This document shows, one piece after another, positions 1-8,225 of a stretch of 64,000 nt of DNA. A program made the translations under genes and the position numbers. Within the stretch, counting starts at the first letter, position 1, and every line of letters starts with the position of its first letter. Under the pieces are notes generated by a model. That model was not told the DNA's origin, made no database searches, and was given only the letters and a program-made list of their open reading frames with translations. Source of the stretch: Erythrobacter ani (GTDB lineage: Bacteria; Pseudomonadota; Alphaproteobacteria; Sphingomonadales; Sphingomonadaceae); the NCBI RefSeq assembly GCF_019204025.1, contig NZ_JAGSPB010000002.1:558001-622000 (forward strand). The letters run 5' to 3'.

Positions 1-1409
1 GCATCGAACACCGGATGGGCATTCTCATTGGCACCGTTCACGAATGTATTCGTGAGCGAGAGCGTAAACGTGAGATCGTTGTTGGTCCCGGCGTCCACCT
101 CAGCCTGCACCTCAGGGTCGGAGACCCCCGCATCGCCGCGCACCGGACGGGTCACGCCATCGCACACGATGGAATCGAAACCGATGATCGCATTCAGCGT
201 GATCTGTTCATCGATGCGAATGCAGACATCTTCGTCCGTGTCGACATCGATGACGCCGTTGGTCAGCCCCAGCGCTGCACCGCCACGTGCACGGACGGCT
301 TGGCCGGAAGAGGACGATTGCTGAATGAAAGTGAAGTTGTTCACCTGCAGAGTCGACTGGGGAAGAGCATTGCCAGGCGTCCCGTCGGCAAGATCGTCAG
401 GAGAATCGAATTCGATCAGACTGTCGCCGGTGCCGGTCCGCTGCACCACCACCACTGTTTCCAGATTGGCCTGTGCTCCGCTGTCGACATCGAGAGAGTC
501 GTCCGAGGCGCCGATCACGGCGATATTGCGGGCATTGACCGAGCCGCCGAAGAATTCGAGGCCATCATCCGAGCTGTTGAACGACAGGAGGTTCTCGATG
601 ACCGTGCCCGATCCCGTCCCGCCTGTTGTAAGCGATTGAAGCTCGTTCGACTGCTGCAATTCGAAGCCGGAAAAACGGATCTGGTTGAACGTTATCGAGC
701 CCGAGCTGTCGGCGCTGTCGGTGCCGCCAAACGGCGTGGCGACGACCGTACCTTCGAGCTGCTGTTCGCATTGCGGGTTGGCAGTCGGGTTCGCCGCGGT
801 GTTGAAGGTTTGGTCGGCGCAGTCGGAAACCGGGGCGCGGCCCAGAAGGACGACACCGCCCCATTGTGCCTGACTGTTGTCGTTGCTCAGGCCGAGAACA
901 TTGTCGCGGCTGGTCCAGACAATCGGCATCGTTGCCGTGCCGTTGGCTTCGATCGCGTTGCCGCGGTTCACGACGAAGAACGATTCGGCCTGTGCGAAGA
1001 GGATCGCGCCCGGCTCGATCGAAACGGTCACATCGGTGCCTGTGCTGTTGAAACCCTGGTCGGTCCCGACATTCACGCGGCCGACGATCTCGTAAAGAAG
1101 ACCATTTACGAAAGGCAGATTGTCATCGACATCGAAAGTCGAGGGAAGCTGGCATACCCGGTATTCGCCGGTGGGGCCGCTGATAGTGCCGGCATCGGTT
1201 AGGCCGCCAGCGGTGTTGATCGTGGGGCAGCCCGCCGCTGGCGTGACGCCTCCGCCGGTCGTTGGCGTCGGAGTGGGCGCAGGCGCAGGAGTCGGATTTT
1301 CTATTATGATGTCACCGCTTGTTCCGGGCGAGACGATTTCATCCGCGCCGCAGCCAGCCAACGCAATCATGCTGGCACCAAGGATGAACGTATGTTGGAT
1401 CGTTTTCAC
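1..1409 (-). CDS. Outer-membrane-type lipoprotein, beta-helix-like (3' end beyond window)
   Basis: Reading the minus strand from a GTG at 1409 gives an open frame to the window edge (at least 469 residues). A short basic start and hydrophobic stretch end in a lipobox LAGC with the acylated Cys at about residue 20. A Pro/Thr-rich linker (about residues 34-50) follows, then repeated Asn/Ser/Thr-rich segments with G-x-D turns such as SSDDGLEFFGG, typical of right-handed parallel beta-helix proteins. GAGGGG lies about 10 bases before the GTG. The opposite strand also has long open frames, but only the minus frame gives a signal peptide and sensible composition. The role is unknown; similar lipoproteins in sphingomonads often accompany TonB-dependent receptors, and none is in this window. 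Confidence 0.8.
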   Translation of the reverse strand, partial: MKTIQHTFILGASMIALAGCGADEIVSPGTSGDIIIENPTPAPAPTPTPTTGGGVTPAAGCPTINTAGGLTDAGTISGPTGEYRVCQLPSTFDVDDNLPFVNGLLYEIVGRVNVGTDQGFNSTGTDVTVSIEPGAILFAQAESFFVVNRGNAIEANGTATMPIVWTSRDNVLGLSNDNSQAQWGGVVLLGRAPVSDCADQTFNTAANPTANPQCEQQLEGTVVATPFGGTDSADSSGSITFNQIRFSGFELQQSNELQSLTTGGTGSGTVIENLLSFNSSDDGLEFFGGSVNARNIAVIGASDDSLDVDSGAQANLETVVVVQRTGTGDSLIEFDSPDDLADGTPGNALPQSTLQVNNFTFIQQSSSSGQAVRARGGAALGLTNGVIDVDTDEDVCIRIDEQITLNAIIGFDSIVCDGVTRPVRGDAGVSDPEVQAEVDAGTNNDLTFTLSLTNTFVNGANENAHPVFD

Positions 1410-1735
1410 AGCGAGCGGTCCCCTCAAAAAACCGAGAATCGATGAACGCGGTTGCGTTCTCAGGGGCCGCGCTAGGGGCCGCGCATGACAGAATTTTTGC
1501 AGGATTACGGTACCGTGGCAAAACGCGACGAATTCTTGGTTTGCGACTCAAATGTGACAAGAATTTTCAGAATGCGTGGTTAGTGCGCCGTATTCTCGGA
1601 AATGCTGCCGTTAAAAAAGGTAGCGAGGTCATGGTCTTAGACCGAAAAATGGCTCAAAAATGACAATGTTTCAATTATGTTGCATTTTGATGAAATCTGT
1701 TTCACATTACTCGAACACGAGATGGGAGACATGGA
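1410..1735. other. Divergent intergenic region, lipoprotein / TPR gene
   Basis: These 326 bases separate two divergent genes and must hold both promoters. The right half is AT-rich (about 1600-1710). A single ATGACAG half-site (1485-1491; CTGTCAT on the minus strand) resembles one arm of a Pho box, but the second arm is not convincing. No RNA gene or small ORF with a good ribosome site was seen. Confidence 0.5.
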
Positions 1736-2134
1736 ATGACACTCACAGCTATCGCGCTCGCTATCGCAGCGGCCAACCCGGTCGTTGGTGCACCTGCGAC
1801 CTCGCAGCTGGGCGCTGAACCCGATGCAAAGCTGGGCGCAGCCTCGCTTTCCGAGGGCAAGGGCGTGGAAGCCATGCAAGTTCTGGAGAGTGAGCTCGAC
1901 GCGAACCCTCATGATCCGGCTGTGCTTATCAATCTCGGTATCGCTCATGCCCATCGCGGCGATGACGTCAAAGCGCGCGCTTTGTTTAAGGCTGCCTTGA
2001 CGACACCGGAACCGATCGAGCTGGAAACAGCAGACGGGGATCTGACGGATTCGCGCAGGCTCGCTCGCAAGGCGCTGCGCATGCTCGAAGCAGGGGATCT
2101 CCGCCTCTCGAGCCGGACTGCCCTGCGGCAATAA
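1736..2134 (+). CDS. Small exported TPR-repeat protein
   Basis: This gene encodes 132 residues. The N-terminus (to about residue 19) is a short hydrophobic signal-like segment ending near GAPA. Residues about 37-85 form one to two TPR-like helical hairpins, with a canonical A-x-x-L-x-N-L-G pattern (VLINLGIAHAHRGD) followed by a second helix ending FKAALTTP. The start ATG has GGGAGA six to ten bases upstream. It stands alone between the divergent lipoprotein and the secretion operon. It is probably a periplasmic scaffold, but no partner is indicated by the sequence. Confidence 0.75.
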   Translation: MTLTAIALAIAAANPVVGAPATSQLGAEPDAKLGAASLSEGKGVEAMQVLESELDANPHDPAVLINLGIAHAHRGDDVKARALFKAALTTPEPIELETADGDLTDSRRLARKALRMLEAGDLRLSSRTALRQ

Positions 2135-2141
2135 CAACTTC

Positions 2142-2199
2142 GTCCGCCGTTTTCGGGGCATTCCGTGCAAGCGGAGTGCCCCGAAACGTTTGGGCGGAC
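2142..2199. repeat. Long hairpin downstream of the TPR gene
   Basis: A nearly perfect 15-bp stem (2151-2165 with 2172-2186) encloses a 6-base loop. It is nested in an outer pair, GTCCGCC (2142-2148) with GGCGGAC (2193-2199). There is no T-run after it, so it is not a textbook intrinsic terminator. It may stabilise or end the TPR transcript, or be a REP-like palindrome. Confidence 0.6.
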
Positions 2200-2374
2200 T
2201 TGCGAACTTCGCTTCAGCGGCCAGCATGTGCTGTTAAGCGCACGTTTACCATTTCCGGGCCAAATGCTCGCTTTATGACCTGAGTGGTCTGGCGGCGGGG
2301 TGCCGAGGATGCTGGTGGCTATGCGCCGTTATCCATCGATCTGACCGAGCTTTGCCTCTCTTGATCACTTGGAA

Positions 2375-2392
2375 CTGTCACCCGTCTGTCAC
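2375..2392 (+). promoter_or_regulatory. Candidate Pho box (PhoB binding site) before the T4SS operon
   Basis: Two identical CTGTCAC heptamers lie exactly 11 bases apart (2375-2381 and 2386-2392). This is the arrangement of a Pho box, consensus CTGTCAT-N4-CTGTCAT. The TAGAAT hexamer at 2394-2399 could serve as a -10 but lies closer than in E. coli Pho promoters. The site is 37 bases upstream of the first gene of the secretion operon. The match is visible directly; control by PhoB is inferred. Confidence 0.55.
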
Positions 2393-2428
2393 TTAGAATA
2401 GCCAAAGGGGGGTGCTGGAGGGCTCAGG

Positions 2429-3055
2429 ATGATTCTTGCGAGAGCGAGCCAAATTTGCATTGCTGCATCGATCGCAGTGACTGCCGGCCAAGCGAAGGCC
2501 GATGTAATGGAAGTCGATGGAAACGGCGCCCGCTGGGTTGCCGGCAAACTCGCTTCCGAGCGGTCCGTGGCAATTCCTGAAGTGGTGACTATCGAGGCCG
2601 GCGCGGTCAACCTTCCCGACAGCATTGTTGCGGATCCCGTGCGGCACGCATCCCAGGTGCCTGCTCATTACGCGGGCACAATTCAGGAATTGGCGGAGCG
2701 GTTCGATTTGAGCGCGAGCCTGCTCGAAGCGCTCGTCTGGCAGGAAAGCCGCTGGCGCGAGGACGCCGTATCCCATGCCGGTGCGCGTGGTCTCGCGCAA
2801 TTGATGCCGGGCACCGCGGCCTATCTGGGTGTCGATGCCGCAGACCCTGTCCAGAATCTCGAAGGCGGAGCACGTTATCTCAGGGAGCAGCTCGACCGGT
2901 TCGATGGCGATCTGGAAAAAGCGCTTGCGGCGTACAATGCTGGCCCTGGCAGAGTCATCCGTGCGGGCGGCATCCCGAACATCCGCGAAACCAAACATTA
3001 CGTGGCGGCCATTATCGGCCGTCTTTCAGATCATTCGCGCCCGGATGCGCCATAG
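2429..3055 (+). CDS. Lytic transglycosylase, VirB1-like (SLT domain)
   Basis: This is a 208-aa protein. Residues 1-24 look like a signal peptide. The SLT fold occupies about residues 85-200: catalytic Glu106 in WQESRW, GLAQLMP at 121-127 and AAYNAGPG at 147-154. It should cleave the MurNAc-GlcNAc bond of peptidoglycan in the periplasm. As first gene of the VirB operon it most likely opens the wall for the secretion channel. The start ATG has GGAGGG seven bases upstream. A general housekeeping transglycosylase is possible but less likely in this position. Confidence 0.9.
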   Translation: MILARASQICIAASIAVTAGQAKADVMEVDGNGARWVAGKLASERSVAIPEVVTIEAGAVNLPDSIVADPVRHASQVPAHYAGTIQELAERFDLSASLLEALVWQESRWREDAVSHAGARGLAQLMPGTAAYLGVDAADPVQNLEGGARYLREQLDRFDGDLEKALAAYNAGPGRVIRAGGIPNIRETKHYVAAIIGRLSDHSRPDAP

Positions 3056-3097
3056 TGCGGACCGAAGCGTGGCGACATGTACGGAAATGGGGACTTG

Positions 3098-3409
3098 ATG
3101 AATTCGATTGTTAGCTTGCCAGCCCGCGCGGCTGTTTGGTTTTTGGCCTTCGCGATGCCGACTGCCGCTTTTGCGCAAGGCGCCGATCCCGCCGGTTCGG
3201 GGCCGATCAACAATGCGTTGCTTTGGCTCCAAGGGACATTGCTTGGCACGGTGGCCACGACCGTCGCAGTTATGGCTGTAGCGGCCATCGGCTTCATGAT
3301 GCTTACCGGGCGCATGAACTGGCGTTTCGGTGCGACGGTCATCGTTGGCGTCTTCATTCTGTTTGGTGCCACAACCATCGTGGCCGGCATCCAGTCGGCG
3401 GCGGGATAG
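3098..3409 (+). CDS. virB2: VirB2/TrbC-type major pilin subunit of T4SS
   Basis: The predicted protein is 103 aa. A signal peptide ends at AFAQ (about residue 26). Two membrane helices follow (about 45-67 and 75-97), separated by a short basic loop TGRMNWRFG, which is the VirB2/TrbC hairpin. ATG 3098 was chosen over the in-frame ATG at 3077 because GGGGA sits five bases before it and it gives a normal signal peptide. The gene lies 42 bases after the transglycosylase and 9 before virB3. It should supply the pilus or channel-lining subunit. Confidence 0.88.
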   Translation: MNSIVSLPARAAVWFLAFAMPTAAFAQGADPAGSGPINNALLWLQGTLLGTVATTVAVMAVAAIGFMMLTGRMNWRFGATVIVGVFILFGATTIVAGIQSAAG

Positions 3410-3418
3410 CGAACCGTT

Positions 3419-3703
3419 ATGAGCGATCTTTCCCGTCATCCGGTCCACCGCGCGCTGACCCGTCCGCAGATGTTTGCGGGCGTGACGATGAACTTCTTCA
3501 TCATCAATCTGATGGTGACAACGATCGCGTTCCTCATCCTGAAGAGTTGGTGGATACTGCCCGTGCCTGCCGTCATGCATGCGATCGGCTATTTCGCTTC
3601 GATTAGAGAGCCACGGATTTTCGACCTCTGGATTACCAAGGTTTCGAAATGTCCCCGGGTGCCGAATTACAAACGTTGGGGCTGTAACAGCTACACCCCC
3701 TAA
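3419..3703 (+). CDS. virB3: VirB3-like inner-membrane T4SS protein
   Basis: This is a 94-aa protein of typical VirB3 length. The N-terminus is followed by the family signature ALTRPQMFAGV and two closely spaced hydrophobic segments (about 20-40 and 43-60), then a basic C-terminal tail. VirB3 proteins associate with VirB4 and are needed for pilus assembly; virB4 follows here after 41 bases. There is no fusion to VirB4, unlike in some T4SS. Identification rests on the signature, the size and the position. Confidence 0.85.
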   Translation: MSDLSRHPVHRALTRPQMFAGVTMNFFIINLMVTTIAFLILKSWWILPVPAVMHAIGYFASIREPRIFDLWITKVSKCPRVPNYKRWGCNSYTP

Positions 3704-3744
3704 TTTTTAGTGACCAATGGCCACCCGAAGGAGGGCCGTTCGAG

Positions 3745-6192
3745 ATGAAGAAATGGATCGGACCAGCATCGTGGAGCGCCAAGGAGGCGCGTGCCGGCGA
3801 TCGTCTGCCGTATGCGCGGCTGATTGACGAGAGCACCGTTTTGCTGCGCGATGGATCGGTGATGACCGCGATCCAGGTTCCCGGCCTTCTGTTCGAGACC
3901 GAGGATTCCGACGCGTTGAGCGCGCATGCAGCAACGCGAGAAGTGATGCTGCGATCAACGCTCGATGCGCGCTTCGTGCTGTATCACCACGTAATAAGGC
4001 GCCGCGTCGAAGTGGAATTGGACGCCGAATTCGACGATCCGCTTTCCCGGCATATCGATGATCGCTGGAAAGAACGGCTTGCTGGCGGATCGCTCTTCAT
4101 CAACGACCAGTTCGTGACGCTCATCCGGAGACCCGCGCGGGGCAAGGCGGGCCTTCCCGAACGGGTGGGCAAGTTCTGGCAGCGCAGGAGCACAGAAGAG
4201 CCGCAGGCTGACCCGAAGGATCTACGCAGCCTGAAAGCGGCGGCGACAGGACTTGTCGCGTCCCTTTCCGCATACGGGGCAAGCGTGCTTTCCGATTATG
4301 CGAGCCATGGCGGCGGGACCAATTCCGAGATGCTCGAATTGCTATCGGCGATCTATAATGGCGAGATGCGGCCGGTGCGCCGCCCGCACGAAGAAACCGA
4401 TATCGGCCACATGCTGCCCTATCGCCGCGCCAGCTTCGGCTTGGACGCCATGGAACTGCGCGGTTCGGGTGAGCCCGAGTTCTCCGCGATCCTCGGCTTG
4501 AAAGACTATCCCGAAGCAACGTCTCCCGGACTGCTCGATCCTTTGCTGCGCCTTCCTTACGAAATGATCGTGACGGAAAGTTATGCGCCGAATGAGCGCA
4601 CCACGGCGCGCGAGCGGATCGATCTGGCGTTGCGTCGGTCGCGTTCAGTGGACGAGGAAGCCGCGGCAGAGCGCGCTGACATGATGGCCGCACGCGATGC
4701 GCTCGGAAACGGAGCGGTCGGCTTTGGCGATCATCATCTCACCGTGCTTGTTCGCGAAGGAACGCTCAACCAGTTGGACGACGCCACGGCGGCATGCGCA
4801 GCCGCGCTTGCCGATACGGGCGCCATCGCCGTTCGCGAAGACACCAATCTCGAGCCGTCATTCTGGGCGCAATTCCCCGGGAACGAAGAGTATATCGTGC
4901 GCCGGGCGCTGATCTCATCAGCCAATATGGCGAGCTTCGGTAGCTTCCACGGCTTTGCATTGGGGCAGGCTGGCGGCAACCATTGGGGCGATGCCGTTAC
5001 ATTGCTCGAGACGACCAGCGCGACGCCGTTCTTTTTCAATTTCCACCACGGTGATCTCGGCAATTTCTCGGTCATCGGCCCCTCGGGATCGGGCAAGACG
5101 GTCGTGATGAATTTCCTCGCCGCGCAGGCTCAGAAATTCAAACCGCGCACAATTCTGTTCGACAAGGATCGCGGCGGCGAGCTTTTCATCCGCGGGATTG
5201 GCGGTCGTTACGACCGTATCTGCCCGGGCGAGCCGACCGGTTTCAACCCGCTCGCGCTGCCCAATACCCCTGCCAACAAGGCTTTTCTGCGCGATTGGCT
5301 TGGGGTCCTCCTGAAAGCAGAGGGACCTGAGGAATTCGCGCTCATCAACTCGGCAGTCGATGCCGCTTATCAGAACGATGCAAGGCTGCGCCGCCTTCGT
5401 CATTTCAAGGAATTGCTGGCAGGCGCGAAGCGTCCCGAGCCTGGTGATCTCGCCGACAGGCTGGGCGCGTGGATCGGCCGCGCCGCCGGCGATAGCGGCG
5501 AACATGCATGGCTGTTCGACAACGAACACGACGCACTGGATCTGGACCAGCGCGTTCTCGGGTTCGACATGACCGCTCTGCTCGAAAACCCGCGCCTGCG
5601 TACGCCGGTAATGATGTACCTGTTCCACCGAATTGACGAGCGTCTGGATGGAAAGCCGACGATGATCCTGATCGACGAGGGTTGGAAAGCGCTCGACGAT
5701 GAGGTCTTCGCGGCGCGTATTCGCGACTGGCTCAAGACCTTGCGGAAGCGCAACGCCCTGGTCGGGTTTGCGACGCAATCAGCCAAGGATGCGCTGGAAA
5801 GCCGAATTTCTACGGCATTGGTCGAACAGACGGCGACGATGATCTTCATGCCCAATAGCCGTGCGCGGCCTGAGGATTACTGCGATGGCTTCGGCCTGAC
5901 CGATCACGAATTCGCGCTAATCCGCAGTCTGCCCGCGCACTCCCGTTGCTTCCTTGTGCGTCAACCCGACGCGAGCGTGGTTGTGCGGCTGGACCTTTCG
6001 GGCGCACCCGAAGTGCTGACAGTTCTTTCCGGGCGCGAAGCGTCGGTTCGCAGGCTCGATCTGCTGCGCGAAGCGGTCGGCGATGATCCATCGCAGTGGT
6101 ACCCGGCGCTTACCGGCTCCGCATGGCCCGATGGCTCGGGCGAAGTCGACGAGCACGGCGTTCCCTTGCCGTTCTGGCAGGCTGCGGAATGA
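3745..6192 (+). CDS. virB4: VirB4-family T4SS ATPase
   Basis: At 815 aa this is the energising ATPase and inner-membrane platform of the type IV system. The N-terminal CagE/TrbE-like region spans about residues 1-420. The C-terminal RecA-like domain has Walker A GPSGSGKT at 445-452 and Walker B MILIDE near 640-645, followed by the family's GFATQSAKDAL motif. GGAGGG lies nine bases before the ATG. Its stop overlaps the start of virB6 (ATGA). All motifs are intact, so the system is likely functional. It is the most confidently recognised gene of the locus. Confidence 0.97.
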   Translation: MKKWIGPASWSAKEARAGDRLPYARLIDESTVLLRDGSVMTAIQVPGLLFETEDSDALSAHAATREVMLRSTLDARFVLYHHVIRRRVEVELDAEFDDPLSRHIDDRWKERLAGGSLFINDQFVTLIRRPARGKAGLPERVGKFWQRRSTEEPQADPKDLRSLKAAATGLVASLSAYGASVLSDYASHGGGTNSEMLELLSAIYNGEMRPVRRPHEETDIGHMLPYRRASFGLDAMELRGSGEPEFSAILGLKDYPEATSPGLLDPLLRLPYEMIVTESYAPNERTTARERIDLALRRSRSVDEEAAAERADMMAARDALGNGAVGFGDHHLTVLVREGTLNQLDDATAACAAALADTGAIAVREDTNLEPSFWAQFPGNEEYIVRRALISSANMASFGSFHGFALGQAGGNHWGDAVTLLETTSATPFFFNFHHGDLGNFSVIGPSGSGKTVVMNFLAAQAQKFKPRTILFDKDRGGELFIRGIGGRYDRICPGEPTGFNPLALPNTPANKAFLRDWLGVLLKAEGPEEFALINSAVDAAYQNDARLRRLRHFKELLAGAKRPEPGDLADRLGAWIGRAAGDSGEHAWLFDNEHDALDLDQRVLGFDMTALLENPRLRTPVMMYLFHRIDERLDGKPTMILIDEGWKALDDEVFAARIRDWLKTLRKRNALVGFATQSAKDALESRISTALVEQTATMIFMPNSRARPEDYCDGFGLTDHEFALIRSLPAHSRCFLVRQPDASVVVRLDLSGAPEVLTVLSGREASVRRLDLLREAVGDDPSQWYPALTGSAWPDGSGEVDEHGVPLPFWQAAE

Positions 6193-7382
6193 CCACCACA
6201 TGCGATCTTGCCGCGCAGGACATGGGGACCGGTGTCGCAGCGGCGCTGGCCGCTGTCGATTGCATCGCATCACAGGTCAGCGAGCAGGCATTTAGCAGAT
6301 TGTTCGGCAGCGACGGCCAATTGGCGCTCGCCCTGACATTGATGCTGGTGCTGTATGTTGCGTTTTTCGGCATCAGCCTGATGCTCGGCCGATCGAACCT
6401 TTCGATCCGCGCACTTGTGCCAAAATTAATGACCCTCGGCCTGGTTCTTACGTTCGCCACCAGTTTCGCTGCGTTTTCATCGGTTTTCTACAATCTGTTC
6501 ATTGGCGGACCGGATCAGATTGCAGGTATACTGACCGATACAAGCGGATCGGCGACAGCGACCTTCGCGCAGAAGCTAGATATCGTTTTCATCGCCGTGC
6601 AGGAAGCGAGCGGAAACTCGACAGATATCAGCGCTTTCTCTCCTGAAGGCATGATGTGGCTAGGCGCGATGCTGCTACTCTTGGGAACGGTCGGGCTGCT
6701 CGTGACCGCGCGCATCGGCCTCGCCTTGCTGCTCGCGGTTGGCCCGATTTTTGTCGTGCTTGCATTATTCAATGGCACACGCGGGCTGTTTACCGGTTGG
6801 CTGAAAGGCGTGACGATGCTGGCGCTGACGCCTCTCTTCGCGGTCCTTGGCGGATCGATCATGCTGGAAATGGCGGTCCCGATCCTTGCCACACTCGTCG
6901 CGATGCCCGGTCAAATCGATCAACAGGCCGCCATGGCGTTTTTCCTCGTCGGTGCCGTCCACATGGCTCTGATGCTGATGGCGCTTAAGGTTTCCAGCAC
7001 CATGGTATCGAATTGGCAGGTGTTCGGGCTTGCGCCGGCAAAAGAGTATCGCGCTGAAAGCGCGCGTTCGCTTCAAGCGCCGGCCATTGCGGCTCCGATA
7101 CAGCCCACAGTTGTTCAAGCGCAATCGATTGGCGCGCCAACGGGTCGTGCCCGAACGGATGTGGCGACCCAGGCTACTGTTACTGCGGCAAACGATGTCG
7201 GCGGAGCTCGTCCCGCGAATGTCCGGGAAACCAAAGTATTCGCGACCTCATCCGGCAGCGGCCAGTCGGCACCTTTGACACCTGCCGGTTCACGCACACG
7301 CGGAATCGGCAATCGCTTCCGCTCGCCTTCGCAGCGCGATGGAAACGCGCAAACCGCGAGAAAAACGGAGAATATGGAATGA
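6189..7382 (+). CDS. virB6: VirB6/TrbL-type polytopic T4SS protein
   Basis: Starting from the ATG that overlaps the virB4 stop, this encodes 397 aa. About six hydrophobic segments lie between residues 35 and 285, with a large periplasmic loop in the first half, as in VirB6/TrbL. The last ~100 residues are Ala/Pro/Thr-rich and look disordered. An upstream in-frame extension is open but would run through the coding end of virB4 and lacks a ribosome site. VirB6 forms the inner-membrane part of the channel. The tail is longer and simpler in composition than in the Agrobacterium protein. Confidence 0.88.
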   Translation: MTTTCDLAAQDMGTGVAAALAAVDCIASQVSEQAFSRLFGSDGQLALALTLMLVLYVAFFGISLMLGRSNLSIRALVPKLMTLGLVLTFATSFAAFSSVFYNLFIGGPDQIAGILTDTSGSATATFAQKLDIVFIAVQEASGNSTDISAFSPEGMMWLGAMLLLLGTVGLLVTARIGLALLLAVGPIFVVLALFNGTRGLFTGWLKGVTMLALTPLFAVLGGSIMLEMAVPILATLVAMPGQIDQQAAMAFFLVGAVHMALMLMALKVSSTMVSNWQVFGLAPAKEYRAESARSLQAPAIAAPIQPTVVQAQSIGAPTGRARTDVATQATVTAANDVGGARPANVRETKVFATSSGSGQSAPLTPAGSRTRGIGNRFRSPSQRDGNAQTARKTENME

Positions 7383-8188
7383 CCCGCGCCGACCTCTTTC
7401 GGCTTTCCTTGTTATGCGCGGCATCGCTCGCCACCGCGAGCCCGGCATTGGCGCAGGACGACCGGCTACAGACGCTCGTCTACGACGAGGCGGCTGTGGT
7501 GGAAATCAATGGCCGCGTTAAAGTCCAGACCACGATCAAGTTCGCTCCCGATGAGGCGATTGAAAACGTCGCCATCGGCGATAGCCAGGCGTGGCAGGTT
7601 CAGCCCAACAAGGCGCAGTCATTGCTGTTCGTGAAGCCGCTCGCGCCGAACGCCAAGACCAACATGACGGTGGTCACCAGCAAGCGCACATACCTTTTCG
7701 ATCTTGTCGCGCGCCCACGCAACGCGCCGCTCTATGTTCTGCAGTTCCGCTACCCGAAACTTGAGCAGGCCGCCGAAGAAGCGCGTCTCGCAGCCGAGGC
7801 AGAGGCCGCGCGCGCTGCGGCTAATCCGACAGAGCTGGCGGCGGCTACCGATCCTTATGCGGTGGCAGATCCGGCAGACCTCAATTTCGCATGGGCATCC
7901 GAAGGTGATCGCGATCTGATCCCTGTGCGTGCCTACGACAATGGCGAGGCACTGTTTCTGACATGGCCGGAGGGCACCCCCATCCCTGCCATCCTCGTGA
8001 CCAATCACGATGGCGAGGAGGGGCCGGTTAATTTCACGGTCCGCGGCGAGACCGTGGTACTCGACACGGTGCCGCAGCGGATCATCCTGCGCTCAGGCGG
8101 CGATGCAGCCACCTTGACGAACAACGGCCCTGTTCGCACGAGCGCGCGGCCTGCGGGGCTCGTGCCGGAACGGGTGACGGGATTATGA
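7379..8188 (+). CDS. virB9: VirB9/TrbG-type T4SS outer-membrane-complex protein
   Basis: This is a 269-aa protein. A signal peptide ends in ALAQ (about residue 26). The N-terminal beta domain follows (IAIGDS-like pattern: NVAIGDSQAW), then an Ala/Glu-rich linker (about 125-160) and the C-terminal VirB9 domain with NFAWASEGD and the final FTVRGET region. It should form the core-complex ring with VirB10. It overlaps virB6 by four bases. No VirB7 lipoprotein, the usual partner, is encoded beside it, and the slot normally held by virB8, before virB9, is empty. Confidence 0.93.
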   Translation: MTRADLFRLSLLCAASLATASPALAQDDRLQTLVYDEAAVVEINGRVKVQTTIKFAPDEAIENVAIGDSQAWQVQPNKAQSLLFVKPLAPNAKTNMTVVTSKRTYLFDLVARPRNAPLYVLQFRYPKLEQAAEEARLAAEAEAARAAANPTELAAATDPYAVADPADLNFAWASEGDRDLIPVRAYDNGEALFLTWPEGTPIPAILVTNHDGEEGPVNFTVRGETVVLDTVPQRIILRSGGDAATLTNNGPVRTSARPAGLVPERVTGL

Positions 8189-8225
8189 TGACGACAGATA
8201 GAGACACCGAAATGGAGACGAAGTG

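Noticed and set aside
15-1202. 395-codon plus-strand frame opposite the lipoprotein
   Set aside because: Arg/His/Asp-rich composition, no domain, no ribosome site; the minus strand encodes a lipoprotein with a clear lipobox.
1485-1491. Pho-box half-site before the lipoprotein gene
   Set aside because: Only one CTGTCAT arm; the expected second arm 11 bases away does not match.
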